From Zeugodacus cucurbitae (lineage: Eukaryota > Arthropoda > Insecta > Diptera > Tephritidae): a stretch of DNA of 64,000 bases. How positions within the stretch are numbered: the first letter of the stretch is position 1; every line of letters begins with the position of its first letter. Location of the stretch: positions 50,800,001 through 50,864,000 of the forward strand of contig NC_071671.1 of assembly GCF_028554725.1 (NCBI RefSeq). The letters run 5' to 3'. This document shows positions 34,901-47,500 of the stretch, piece after piece. The translations under genes and the position numbers were made by a program. The notes under the pieces were generated by a model. The model was not told where the DNA came from and made no database searches. It worked only from the letters and a program-made list of their open reading frames with translations.

Positions 34901-37900
34901 ACCGCATCATCTTGTGACGATACAATTGATACAGGTCCATAATTGGGTTCCACATTGTACGGATAACCAGCAGCCATGTAACTACAAAAAAATTAAGTGT
35001 TATTATTAATTCAAATAAGGTTCAGGGGATGATTGAAGACTTACTTGAAGGGGTAGAAATGCGACAGTGATTTGGCGGGTGTCGGTGCTGGCAAGCCGCC
35101 CGGCCCCACACCTGACGGTCCCAACGCCGACATAGCGCCCATGCCCGGAGGCAAGCCATTGTTTGGTGGACCGATATTGCTTAAATTTACCGAAGACTGT
35201 GGTGGTGGTCCAGAGGGATTATCTTTTGGATTACCACTACCATCTTGCGACTGCAATTGTTGCTGAAGACTAACAGCTTGCTGCTGCTGTTGTTGTTGTT
35301 GCTGCTGCGATGATTTTGTCATTAAATCGAGTGGCGGATCTTTACTTTTGTTGCTGTAGTCGGACAAATGTGGCGATTGCTGTTGTTGATGTGACTGTTG
35401 CTGCTGCTGTTGTTGTTGTTGCTGTTGCATCAAATGGGAGGACTGTATTGCACCTTGTTGCTGCTGCTGTTGCGACTGCGACGGTGGAAGCGTTAAGGTT
35501 GGCTGCACCAATGCTGAGGGCAACAAGCCCTTATTGACCGCCTGTGACGATTGCTGATCGGCAGAAGTTGGAGGCACCAAATATTGCTGCTGTTGATAGA
35601 ACTGATACATGCCGTAACCGCCTAACGGTGGTATGCCCTGCGCACCACCACCCATGCCCACTGCCCCCAAATCCGTGGGTTTCTTGTTTGGTAAATCCAT
35701 GAGCTTCGGTTGGGACTTATCTACGGTTGGGTAAATGTATATGAATTGCATGAATAACGGTAAATTATAAAATTTGAAAGCAATTAATTACCTAAAATAT
35801 CCTGTTCGCCCACTGGTGTGGAATCATCGGATATGTCACTGTAGGCAGGACTCTGCACGTTTTCCCTGGTTACAACACCATCATACTCCACAGGTCCAGG
35901 TGACTTTCGACATTTCTTCTGCTTTACCGCTGCAAAACCAGGTGAACTTTTGGTGGTTAATGAAATGCCTAAAATTAAAAAAAATTAATTAGCTCCCCAA
36001 TGATACACGCATGCGCTTAAAAAAAAGTCACCTTGTAAATTTTGTGCACCAGACACTGCCGAGCTGCCATAAGTACTTAATGCCGATGGGTGTTGTGGTG
36101 GTAAACCTTCCGGATTTCCAGATAACTGTGGCGGCGGTCCACGTTGTGGACTCTGTCCCGATATAGTACCCTGCTGCGAGTTCACTCCCTGCGCTGCCTG
36201 CTGTTGCAGTGCCAATATTGACGGTGGGGCACCTGAATTGGTCGCATCGCTTTGCGGGCCGAATCTCAATACACCTGGTTTTACTATAAATGATGAGTTT
36301 AAAATATAATAACTGTTAATTTCGTGGAAATTCTCAAATACTCACGTCCACCATGCTGTGCGTGTGCTGATGACGGACTTGCTTCGGACAGCAATGCCGG
36401 TGGATTACCAGCATTCGGCATACCAAGCGATTGCTGTTGTTGTTGTTGCTGTTGACACAGCACTTGTCCTGATATGCCCGTCGTTATGCTGCCGCCGGCA
36501 ACAGGATGTGGTTGTGGTTGCGGCGGTTGCTGCTGTGCTTGCGGAATAAGCGCCTGTACGCTGGCGCTTGTTAGAACACCACCAACACCCGGACCACCAC
36601 CAATACCACCGGCTAGCGACGCACTTAATATACTAGTTGGTGCAGTCGTTAGCGGAGCAGCCGCAGCCAGCGACGCAGCAGTAATTGCGGCTGGTGTACC
36701 GGGTGTGGGTGTGGTGGCAGCACCAATCACAGTTTCTGAGTCCACAACACCATCGCTGACTGTGGATTGCGTCGTCGGCGGCAATATAGCAGCAGCAGCT
36801 GGTTGTGTTGTTGCTTCAGTAGAGTTGGCCGCCGGCATCGGAGATGCAGTTATTGGCGGTGTTACCGGTGACGTTATCGTCGTCATAGCACCACCAGTTG
36901 TCGAGCTTTCTGCAGGTGTTGGCGTTACAGCGCGATTATTGGCGGCCGACGGCACCGGTGATGAGGTTGGTGTCGGTGGCTCATCGGGCAATTGTAGCGA
37001 ATCTTCATCTTGCGAACAAGAACTACCATGTGCATGAGATTGATGATAGCGCAACCCATTGGCATGCTTATACTTTTTACTGCAATCCTGCTCGGGACAC
37101 TCAAGTAACACCGGCGATATGGCGCACGGCGAGGCAGTCTTACATTTCTTCGTGCTTATTTGTACATTAAGGCCAGTCACAGGATTGACAAGACTTTGCG
37201 GCTGAGTAGCAAGACCACCGCCACTCGCCGATATCGGTATACCGCTGGCATTGGCTACATTTGCCGAACACTCGCTATCGCCATTAATGGGTGACGGTGA
37301 GTCATCTTTCGATTTACGCTTCTCTGAACGTGGAGGTAAAAATGCTGTTGGCGATGTACTCGGTGTGGCACCACCACCATTGCCCGACGACGAACTGCTT
37401 GTTGTCGTTGTGGTGTTCGATGTGCTGGTGGCACTTATCGATGTACGTGATGCACCACGACCACCTTTCGTTGTACCATTACGCAATTTCGAATGCACCT
37501 GCGCATGTGAGAAATATATCTATAAACGATATTAAAATTCAATTCAGATGCGTAAAAATAAAATAAAACTTATGCGTGTGCTTACCGAGCTTCTTGTTTC
37601 AGTGAAATTGCTCAAATCTGGTGTGAGCGCTGCACTGCGTCCACGTTTTCCACGACCTTTCGGTGTGCGTGAATCCAATTCCTCCGTTGGTGAATCACAG
37701 AATCTAAAAAATTAACACCACATGGATAAAATAAACATTTATGAATAGTTTGTTGTTGTTTTAAATTTACATCTTTGGTGAAGGCAATAAAATAATTTAA
37801 ATAAAATATATTTTTTATTTTATCAATAACAGTGTATACAAAACTGTCGTAATGAACCTTGAATTTTTTAGCTAGCTGAAATTTTTTCTAAAATTGGTTG

Positions 37901-40900
37901 TTAAATATTATAAGCTTGCTCTGTTACAACAATAATACAAAAATAATAACAATATGTTTTTAATTCGCTTGAAAAATATAAATGCTGACAACTAATAATT
38001 TGTAGCTTACATTAAAATTTAAGCTCAGTTTCAATCTTTGATTTTTTTTATTTTGACCACAAACCACATCATAATCTCTTACTATAGTAGTTACGACATT
38101 TACTATAAATTAATTGGGTTAAAAAGTAAACAAACAACAGCTGATAAAGAAATAAAATAGCCAAGCGTTGCCATAAACTTGCACAGATTAATTTGAATTC
38201 TTATGAATTTTTACTCAGAACTTGAAAAATAAAATATTAAGACACACAAAATTTTAGTATTTTTTAAGATTATAAGCGTTTTATTTAATTTTGTTGAACT
38301 TGATTATTATAATAAAACAAAGATTTTTATGTGTTAGGCGTAAATTGGCAACTCTTAACAGTCAAAAAGTTAATTGATATTAATAATATATAATAAAATA
38401 TATGTGATTGAACTAATTTGAAAATAAATTATATAAACGAGACAAATACTTAACTTACTTTATTTATTTACTATTATTAATTATATATTTATTGTGCTAA
38501 TTTATATGATTTGTGACACAAACACAAAAATCCAGCAAATTATTTAAAAACATATTAAAAAAAAAATCAAAATTAATCCAAAACTGTTCTAATATTCTTC
38601 AAATCTTTTGTAGCCACTATACCAATGATGTATTTTAAATATGTATACAGTTATAACAGACATATGACTCTTTAAACGAGCAATGACCTGACAATTTCCG
38701 CCTTTACCTAATTGAATTCTAGTATAACCTAAAAACCGGCTAAATGACCTTGGCAATTTTTGACTAGCTTTTGTTCTTTATTGTAGTCCTATGCATTGAA
38801 AGAAATTTGTACAAAAGTTGGAAATTCCCTACACATGGTGACAGTCAAGCAGAAAAATTATAACAAAGCAATTGTCACAGCAAATATTTGTTTTTTGTAC
38901 GTGTATGTTTTTGTTGTTGGAAACAGTGATAAATACGCGGAATTATTTTGGAAAAACTGTAGAAGTTATCAATCGTGCCTTAATGTAAATTCAGAAGAAT
39001 CTAATTAATATAACAGATAATTTCGAACATCCATTTGTAAATACGTATTTGCAATCACAGCCACCATAACTCACCTGGGTGGTGCCCAATCATGACGTGT
39101 ACAGTCCAGTAATGTGCCAACATAAGTTTTGCCCCGCCATGTAACATTCACCACAAGCACACCGCCCTCTGTTTCGTGCCAAACAATGCCCTCAAGCGTT
39201 ACAGAAGTACCCGGCTCGCAGGGACCCAAACAATCTGGCTCCGTTATAGTTCCCACTGAGGTACCAATACAAATGTCAACCATTTCTTTGGTCAAACTAC
39301 TCGTTGCTGCATTCGAGGAAGTATCACCGTGTTTTGCCCGCTTGGCGGGTGGTGACTTTATGCCAGCATCATCGCCAGCATTTGTGTTGCTGCTGCTTGT
39401 GCCGCTATTGCTAGACGATTGTGTTGTTGTTGTTGTACTGGAAGAGGAATTCGCGGGTACTGAAATAGTGTGGTGCACAGTCGCTGAGATCATACCGGGT
39501 GCCATAAGTTTTGCTTGCGCAACAGGAACAATTGAAGTGTTTGACTTACTCTCATTATTTGCGCTCAGACTGTTAGCAGACGAATTTGTTGCACTAGTAT
39601 TATTACTAAATGTGGTGGAAGCTGCTGCAGCAGCCAATTGCGCTGCAATGTGTGAAGAGATTTTAATGTTGCCACAATTTGTTGCATCCTTATTACCCGG
39701 TGGACCGGGTGCATTTGCTGTACTATTACTACCCATCGATTGTGCTGTAGTAGTTGTTGCAGCCGAGGTGGCGGCTAGTAGTGTGGCAGCCGTAGCTGCG
39801 GCAGCAGTTACCACACCAGCTGCTGAACCCACTGATGGTGTGAATACGCCCGGTGGCACGGCACCACTATTAACACCGCTATTGGCTGCATTGTTGCCCA
39901 TGCGTTGGGACAAAACGCTCATTGATGAATTATTAGCGCTATCTGTGCGACGTGAACACGCGTGGTTGGTGCAAGTACTGTTCGTGGATCCGTTTGTGCC
40001 GTCCATATTGCAATGGCATGCATTGCCTTTGTCATTGGCATTGGTTAAGCCATCTTTATCAGCCGTTGTTGAAGCGTTTTTATCCGCTGTGACGCGATTG
40101 GAATGTGTAGTTTTCTCTTTAGCTTTTTCCCGTCGATGACCGGAACTACCACGCTTGTTGCTTTGAGGAGTACTCTGACCGCCGCTGCCGGAACCGGTGG
40201 CACCACCACCCGAGCCCGAATTATTACTGTTCATACTGTTGTGGCTATTGCCTTGACTACTACTATTACTACTGGAAATATTACTTAGATGCTTTTTATT
40301 GCTGCCGCTCATATTGGTTAAATTTGAACTGGAGCCGCTGCCGCTACCTGCATTTTGTGATGAGCCACTTGAGCTACTAGCACCACCTGATGATGACGAG
40401 GAATGCGAACTAGTATTCACGCTGTTATTATCATCCAAGTTACTCGGATTGTTGACACCTAAAGAACCATTCTGTTGTTGTTGTTCGGTAGCTTTGACAA
40501 TTTCATGCTTCGCTTCTGACGTTTTGGTTCCCGGCTTGGTACGTTTTATTTTCATTTTAAGTCCCTTGTCAAGTGTCGCTTGGTGATCAATGGACATTTT
40601 AGAATTGGATTTACCACTACCGGAACCGCCAATGCCTTGGGCTCCACCCTGACCACCGCCAGATCCACCGCCCGCACTACTGTTATTACTGCTGCTACCA
40701 CTAGATTGCGATGACATGCCGCTTGCAGATTGATTCGATAAATTCGATAGTGAATCGTTTTTTAATGCCGCCAGTAGATGCGTCGAACCGCCAAGTAAAT
40801 GTTTCGGTGTTTGCGAATTTTTAAATGACGACACAAGATTACCACCTTTCGAGAATCCAGCAAAGGTCGATACAGCTAATGTATTAGTCTTTTGGCTACT

Positions 40901-43900
40901 CTCAACTGGTGTAGCATGTAGCAATGCAGAAGACGTTGATGGGTATGATGGGGAAGACGTTTGTAATGATTTAGTTGCAATAGCACCAAATTTTCTGCTA
41001 TAGCCACCATCCGTCTTTTGCTCTTCAAAGTTGGACTGTAGGCTCTTGTAATTTGTGTGCTCACGTGATTGTTGATACTTGCTTTCGAAATTTTTCAATG
41101 GTTGAGAATTAATATGCTTGTTAACGGTGCCGTCGAAACGTTTACTAGGATTTGTGCAGATGCTGTGTGGACTGGCAACTCTTTTTGAACTTTTAACGGG
41201 AAAATTCGAACCAGTTGCGGTTGTTGTATGCAACGACCTTGACAATGACGACGATGCAGTTTTGACTTTTTCTGATTTTAAAATTGCTTTATTTGCTGAA
41301 GTCGATTTTGTTGCCGATTTTATATTCGATGATATTATTCCAATATCATTGATGCCACCACCAGAACTGTGTGTTTTAGTTAAATTTTGTGCTACCGTCG
41401 AGGATTTTTCAATATCCGCATCTAGATCATCCAGCAACTCCGGTATACCACCAATATCCCATTCGTCTTCGTACTCAAAGTTGGTATCCTTTGATTCGCT
41501 GGAAATAGACGATGACGAGCAAGGTGCGTCTGATGTTACTGGGCTAACCCGAGCTACTGCATTTACAATAGCTGTTTTCCCCGTTGGTTTTGGGAAACTA
41601 CCACTTTTAATGCTTAGACTAACACCACTGGATTGCGTTGTATGCGATTTCGAATGTCCAAAATGTCCTAATGTTTAAAAAAAAAAAATTATTATCTGAA
41701 TTTATTTAATAACTGTAAATCATTTAAAATACATATGTATATATAATAATATAAAATTTGAGTAGTAAAGCACAGTTTACACTTACTTGAACTTGCCACT
41801 TTTTTATTTGAATTGTGTTTTGTATAATTTTGGTAATGATGCTTATGCGATGACGATGTAAATTTTTTATTTAAATCTGCGGCAGGTGAAACCAAAGTAT
41901 TACTTGTGCTTCCTACCAACTTATGTTTATTACTTTCCGTAACTATGCTTTTATTAGTGGCCACCTAATAAAATAATGAAAATTAAAGGATTAGTGTTGT
42001 ATGGAAAAATATAAAATATTAGTTTTTGTAATTTCGATAAATATAGAAAATATTAAATAACAATATATAAATTATTACAACTGAAATTATGAACACAAAG
42101 CAACTGCTTCAACAAAGAGTCAGTTTTGTGTTTTTGTAAAATGTTTATCGAATATTTTACTCATTTATGAATTTGCGGTTTTCCTAAAAATTTATAAAAT
42201 CAGCAAAGTGGCTCTAGTGGTATGAAATACCAATTATTAAAAATATCTGCTCAAAAGTTATTGTAATACACAATACTTCTGTCATATATACGATGGATGC
42301 TCAGAGGGGAAAAACCCTCATCCTTATAAATAAACAATAAATTGTATAGAATTGTACTTAGTTAGTTGCAAAAGGTTTGATTTCTTCGCATATTTTAAAA
42401 TTATATTGAAAAAATTTTGCAAAAATATAATTTTTAATTTTGACGCGGAAGTGATTCATATACACATAAATATACAATAATAGTAAATAATAGTATAGTA
42501 TTATACATAAATATTGTATATTAGCGAATTAAAGTATCATATTGTCTGGTCTTAATAATATGCTAAACTATTACTATTTATATTTCATATCACATTAGAG
42601 AATCAAATTTGGCTCCAATTTTTGTGTCACACACATCCTAACTTCATAACTGAGAAAATGAACATATTATAATATATTATGTAGTTATTATACATACACA
42701 CATTATATACACTACTATTATTTAATATTATTCCTTTCAAGTTAATTATTATTTATATTTATCACACTTTAATTGATCATGTAAACATTTTCATTGCAAT
42801 GTATACTCACATAAAATAATTTATTGTTATGTACGAATCACCAATAAATAATATTTGAATAATATTAATTATTATTTTTTATTATATATAAATTCATAGT
42901 CAATATATATCATTGTCTATCTGGGTAACACACACACACACTTTTATATTAACATACGAGGAGAGTTAGGTATGATATGTAGAAATCTTTTCATAAACGA
43001 GTACTCATAAATTCTATACATCAAGGCTCGCATCGGTGCCAGGCGCACGCAACGAACAACCGATAAATGTTAAAAAAGCCCAAGGGACGCTCAAAAACCG
43101 GCGCAACGATGCAAGGGGATGTCGATAACACTACTCACATAAATACGCATATAGAAATTTCAACAACAAAAACTCGCATTTACAAACGAGCCGAACGTAA
43201 GTGGCCCAAGATGAACGCACGAAAGCGAATGAATGCCAATGTTACGCCGACCGAAGCAGCGAAGTATAGCAAATATACTTGTTCTCGCGAAACCATTGTT
43301 CGAAATTTTTGTTTGAAATATCCTTGCCTAAACTACACACAAGCCACCATTTACTAACTAACAGAATTTGTCTATGAAAATATTCATATTGTAAAAGCTA
43401 CAACGAAGATAGAGCAAAGTTTATATTTGCCAAAACAATCTAATGAATATAATTTTCAATTTAATGTATCGATACCTGAATAGTATCTAGTCATCACTGC
43501 TTCTGCTGCGCAAACACACGCTGCTTCTCTGCTTTCACTTCTTTTCGTTTTTGCTACTGCGACGCTTCTTCTATTCACTTTTATAGATCTCAGATCTTTT
43601 AAATTTTTTCCACTTTAAAATCCGGCCAATGCCGGTTTTTTTCTTCGTCGCATTTAACACAAATACACATATCAAATAGTTTTCTTAATTATACTATGCA
43701 TATATTCATTTAAATTTTTATATCAATCAATTAATTATGTTCACTCCCGTATTTCTTTCGATACAATCTGCCTGCGCCATCAAACCAGAGATGTTCTCTG
43801 TTAAAACAGTCTTCGCTCGTTATTTGTATTCCCTTTTAATGTCAGAATGACATTAGGAAGTAAGAACACGAAAACATTGCACAGAGTTGCATTCATTAAC

Positions 43901-44329
43901 TAAATCTTATAAATCGTTTAGATATCTGGACGATTTGTATAAAATGTGCCACATTGCAAATCCTTTTACAAAATTATAAAAAAAAAAATGGTAAAAGTAT
44001 ACTACGTTTGTTATTTTAATTCTATGATTGTATAATTTTGTTACAAAACTCTATATTACTTAAAAATAAAAATTAAATTAAAGGATTTTGAAAAGAATAC
44101 TATATTCCAAATTTTTATAAAAAATACAATAGGAAAATTATAATTATAATAATTCTAGATGGTATGGAAGTACATATTCTGTCAAAAACATAAATAAACT
44201 TACTGGAGAAATTAGTTATATATGTAATAACATTAATTAAAATAATTAGAACTAATTATTTTTAAGGTCCATATTTACCTTATTCGGGTGGTGGCTAACG
44301 TTCACCTCACTGCGTCTCATTGATTCCAT
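30746..44329 (-). CDS. sbb: scribbler/brakeless, ZNF608/609-family nuclear corepressor
   Basis: Sbb (brakeless, master of thickveins) is a nuclear transcriptional corepressor needed for photoreceptor axon targeting, larval locomotion and wing thickveins control. Twelve coding exons join with matching phases: 44329-44279, 41964-41787, 41667-39075, 37703-37586, 37498-36346, 36283-36032, 35968-35792, 35720-35045, 34981-34753, 32406-32165, 32101-30885, 30819-30746; total 6960 nt, 2319 residues. This is close to the long Drosophila form, about 2302 as I recall. Visible parts are a Ser/Gly/Asn-rich N half, the conserved family block (LEGIVWHETEGGVLVVNV, GKTYVGTLLDC, about residues 876-980), one C2H2 finger (C-x4-C-x12-H-x4-H, about 1114-1137), several poly-Gln tracts, and the C-terminus AAVLASQQAAAVAVINP. 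All introns have GT-AG ends. Confidence 0.95.
30885..32101 (-). CDS. sbb: sbb exon 11, poly-Gln and His/Gly/Pro-rich C-terminal exon
   Basis: After the CTTACAG acceptor the frame gives RYYILSDEQRRQNAVAAL, then a run of about 20 glutamines interrupted once by His, then Gly/Pro-rich sequence and VHTHHHTHVGLGYPMYTAPY. A 65-nt intron separates it from the last exon. Both the sequence around the poly-Gln run and the terminal motif match the family. Confidence 0.93.
32614..32875. mobile_element. 262-bp MITE with TAA duplication (Harbinger-like)
   Basis: The ends TAGCCTTTTCGCACAG and CTGTGCGAAAAGGCTA are perfect inverted repeats, and the similarity extends inward through GATCAATTAA. TAA flanks both sides (32611-32613 and 32876-32878). 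A 3-bp TAA duplication fits the PIF/Harbinger superfamily. It lies in the sbb intron between exons 9 and 10 and has no coding capacity. Confidence 0.75.
33970..34360 (-). pseudogene. non-LTR retrotransposon RNase H-region tail
   Basis: The minus strand reads VEVLTGHCSIGIHAVRLKIL, then CRSCIEEDEVGSSHHFLLACPA, a typical C-terminus of Jockey/R1-type non-LTR elements (LTGH..., CRSC...E....H.L..CP). Stops follow (near ARS and DS). Upstream RT sequence is not seen, so only the 3' end survives, in the sbb intron and in the sbb orientation. Confidence 0.75.
36346..37498 (-). CDS. sbb: sbb exon 5 with the single C2H2 zinc finger
   Basis: The 1153-nt exon begins VHSKLRNGTTKGGRG, continues through Ser/Thr-rich sequence and a basic PRSEKRKSKDD motif, and holds the finger LECPEQDCSKKYKHANGLRY with its two histidines just after. 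An Ala/Thr/Pro-rich stretch and a Gln run follow. The exon ends in phase 1. Only the long isoform contains it. Confidence 0.95.
37704..39074 (-). other. sbb intron 3
   Basis: AT-rich intron, 1371 bp, between exons 3 and 4. Besides the short-isoform stop and poly(A) candidate I see no feature. The short plus-strand ORF at 38796-39008 is not supported. Confidence 0.7.
38777..38782 (-). terminator. sbb: candidate poly(A) signal of short sbb transcript
   Basis: AATAAA on the minus strand inside the intron after exon 3, about 290 nt past the read-through stop. It would end the short transcript before exon 4. Confidence 0.35.
39071..39075 (-). other. sbb: intronic stop giving the short sbb isoform
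   Basis: Reading through the exon 3 donor gives AGG TGA: one Arg codon, then a stop at 39073-39071. The product would be 941 residues and would lack the zinc finger. Drosophila makes a short form (BksA, about 929 residues as I recall) besides the long one. An AATAAA lies about 290 nt further on. Confidence 0.7.
39075..41667 (-). CDS. sbb: sbb exon 3, large N-terminal exon
   Basis: This 2593-nt exon encodes residues 77-940, mostly Ser/Gly/Asn/Ala-rich low complexity with an acidic YEDEWDIGGIPELL segment near its start and SPPAKRAKHGD, a likely nuclear signal, near its end. It closes with the conserved block ending DCTRHDWAPP. Its donor reads CCCAG/GTGAGT; splicing continues AG-A into exon 4 (RFCDSPTEELDSRTPKGRGK). 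Confidence 0.95.
41965..44278 (-). other. sbb intron 1, with a possible internal promoter
   Basis: 2314-bp intron. Most is AT-rich with TATA-like tracts. A more complex part, 43020-43640, holds a 96-codon plus-strand ORF without a known domain and, on the minus strand, a possible TATA promoter described separately. Confidence 0.6.
43500..43590 (-). promoter_or_regulatory. candidate TATA promoter inside sbb intron 1
   Basis: TATAAAAG lies on the minus strand at 43585-43578, and a weak initiator-like GCAGTAG with its A at 43558 follows about 27 bases downstream. Purine-rich, AGAAG-rich leader-like sequence comes next and then CAG/GTATCG at about 43460, a possible donor. This could start an sbb transcript lacking the first coding exon. 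Confidence 0.25.
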
Positions 44330-44505
44330 GCAGTCCAAGAAGTGAGGGTGGTTGCTTGCTGCGGGTTCGCACAATGCAACGTTCCCTCATCCACATAAAA
44401 GGATTGACAATGTTTAGAGGTAGAATTTAACTCGGACAATAAATCATTGCTTAACTGTTGTGTTTTAACTAAATTGGGCCTTGGCCCACAGACCAATTTA
44501 TGCAT
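44317..44505 (-). other. 62-codon upstream ORF in the sbb leader
   Basis: The exon 44279-44512 (acceptor TTTTTCAG) begins with leader sequence that contains a 62-codon ORF starting at 44505. Its stop TGA (44319-44317) overlaps the second sbb methionine codon as ATGA, and it overlaps the first sbb ATG (44329) by 11 more bases. Its peptide has no known domain. The layout suggests translational control of sbb by leaky scanning or reinitiation; this is inference. Confidence 0.6.
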
Positions 44506-44512
44506 TTTTAAT

Positions 44513-47500
44513 CTGAAAAATATAAAAATAATTTATAGTGAATACATTTTTTTTAATTTAAAAGTATTAAAACTAAATAATCCCTAATTTATTATGTACG
44601 TATTATGTAACAATCAAAAATTGACGTCGAAATATTGACTTGTTGAAAACAAATCTATTTGGAAAATACACGATTTTGCTCAATGAAATTGTTCCACGTC
44701 AGTTGAAGTAATTGTACATATTTTGTAAAAAACAAATTGATGTTACAACGTAATATTTGTTAAAGAGGTACTGATTGTGCTGGAAACTTTCGGAGAACAA
44801 TGTCTCCCATCAGCTAATATTTATATCCAATCACATATCAAATATCTTCATACAAATCAATGAATGTACTTAGTATATACAGACATCATAAGAACATTGC
44901 CTTAGTTCAAGGTATTACCGGCACTTTAAATGTTTTTATTTGGTTCAGTTATTAACTCTTTCCAAAACCATTGAGTATAACGATTAATATTAATATTTTT
45001 TAATTTTTTATTTAATTATTTTAAATATGTTGCTCCAGAGCTATCTTTCATGTCTGAACAATTTTAACAATCCATGTTTTATTTTGATTTATCGATGTAT
45101 ATTAGAGACAATTATCGATAGAATTTAGTTAACAGCGTAGTAACGATGAAGATTGAAAAGTGAATAGAATAACACATGCACTTTGGGAAATGTTTTCCTT
45201 ATTCTTAATTGAATCAAATTGATTTATCATATACATTTCCTAAGGCTCAACCACACATTTAATTTCTACTACATAACTTTGCACATATTTTTTGAATAAT
45301 AATTTGCGAAGTTTCAACTTTTTTGTTTTTACAAATTTCGGAACTTTTATTCTCTTCAATAGGACTATATGAGAGACAATAGGAGCTTTTATTCTCTGAA
45401 CTAGCACTTTATTTTTTGACGCCCTTTTGTCACAAATTTTTCGTACATACTTTCGTACTTCGCCACATATGTATACACTTATTGTATAAGAATTTTTTCC
45501 AAACAATATTTCAAACCCAAAAATTTTTACCGATTAGAGGTAGCTCTCACATCAAAATTAACATAACATCTACATATACATACAAAATATATGTATGTAT
45601 ATACAAACACGGCACATAATAATCTTTATACACTCGATGTAACTAGCTGTCGCAAATGAAAATAAAGACTTTGTTATTTTGTATACGAAAATATATCTTA
45701 CATTTCAATAAATATTGCGAATCCGAGTACCACAATTTATGCCAATATCAATTAAGTTATAACATTTAATTCGCATAACTATGTACCGATATGTAGTTAT
45801 TTTTCACTTTTCGCCTTAATTAATTCTGCATGTGTGTGTGTTTGCAATTCCACTCTTCGCGTTCATTGTTTAAGTCTGAAACATTGGACACACACACTTG
45901 AGTTTGATTATTTATTTATTTAAACCGACAAATGCACAGTACACATTTATGAAATTAAATTCACTTTAATTATTTTATAATTATTCGTAGATTATTTTAT
46001 ATTTAATAGTGCAAATGAAGCAATCACACACTCACGTAATTTTCGCCTCCCATTAATTTGTGAATGTATGAATAGAGTAGTTATGCAGGCTCAGTAGAAT
46101 ATTCAGGTTCAAAAGCCGCCACTGAATACAACATAAAATTTCTCTTTTCCCAACTACCAATTGCTCAGAGAAAATCAGAGCTGCCACTTTTAAATTTTAA
46201 GCAAGCCAATTAGAGTATTGTATTTTTGCACATTAAACACGAAACAAACGTAATATGCGGCTAATATATCCATTATAATTATTTACATTCTAAACACTAG
46301 CTTCATTATCAATATAAACAATTCACTTAACGCGCGGCACATACCACGCTTTTTGCCATTTTTAAAAGCAACAAAATGCCGAGTATGCAATTAACGTGTT
46401 TTGCAATTGTACGGTACAATTCCGTTGAATGTTAACCCTAATACTTATGTAAGTACATATGTGCAAACACCCATGTATGTGCGTAAACTCATATGGCGTA
46501 TTTATGGAAAATTGTAATTCGTTTAAATATACTTTATTTAATTCCGTTGTTGTTGCTGTTTGCTATTATCACATTGAATGTTTTGAAAATTAAAATTTAT
46601 TGGATTTAGGGTACACATACTATATCATAGCACACACAAAAAATTACCGATTTCTCTTTTCCAACACATTTCCATGTATAAGTTCACTTTGTGTACTGCA
46701 ATATACGGTAAGATGGTTGCCTTTTTATATTTTTGGACAAAACAAAACTTCAATTAATACACGAGTCCAAACATTCAATACATTTCGCCAACTTCACTTG
46801 TTTTAGTTGAATTTCAAGGACTGTGAAGTTTTGCCAAACCTCGTATACCAAATTGCTCGTAGTCACTTTGAGAGTTTTCGCCTAAGGCTGTAGTATGAAA
46901 CTGTTTTCAGTTATCAAACGTATAAATATAGCCTTTAACACTGTTAAATTAAATGAAAATTCATATTTAAAGTCAATAGACTTGCACAATTTAATTTATT
47001 GGACACCGTAAATAGTTTTAATTGGCAGCAAATTGGCAAAACTCTCTTAATTTTGATGTAAAACTTTTCAATACAATGCAAGTTCATTTATGCATTGACT
47101 GTGTATTTCACATAATTTAGCTTTTTGTATGATGCAATGGTCCACAATTCATTGCTTAGCCATATGGCCATATGAAGGAAATAATAGCGAGAACGTTGAT
47201 GTTAGTTCAAATTAGAATCCAATTCTATCTAATTGGTTTTAAGCGGAGCAATAATAATATTTGGTGGATAATTCTCTTTGTGCGTAAACTTTTCTAGTGT
47301 GGTAGAATAATGTCAGAGATAAAATAATGTTTTTTATTTACAAAATTAACAAAAATATAAGAAATATTAAAAAATATACCTTTCGGAATGCATCACAATG
47401 CTCTAACAATTTGCTCTACGGAAGTACGCATCAATCAAGTAGCAATGACGGAATACATGTGTGTAGGTATGTCGTTTGTAAGTGAATATATTCCATTTGT

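Noticed and set aside
36474..37037. 187-codon plus-strand ORF
   Set aside because: Antisense shadow of sbb exon 5.
39129..40139. 336-codon plus-strand ORF
   Set aside because: Antisense shadow of sbb exon 3; its Val/Ala/Leu-rich composition follows from the Ser/Asn/Thr/Gly repeats on the other strand.
43067..43357. 96-codon plus-strand ORF in sbb intron 1
   Set aside because: Reasonable composition but no motif, homologue or promoter I can recognise.
45240..45506. 88-codon Lys/Val-rich minus-strand ORF
   Set aside because: AT-rich codons with an imperfect internal repeat and no recognisable domain; no splice context.
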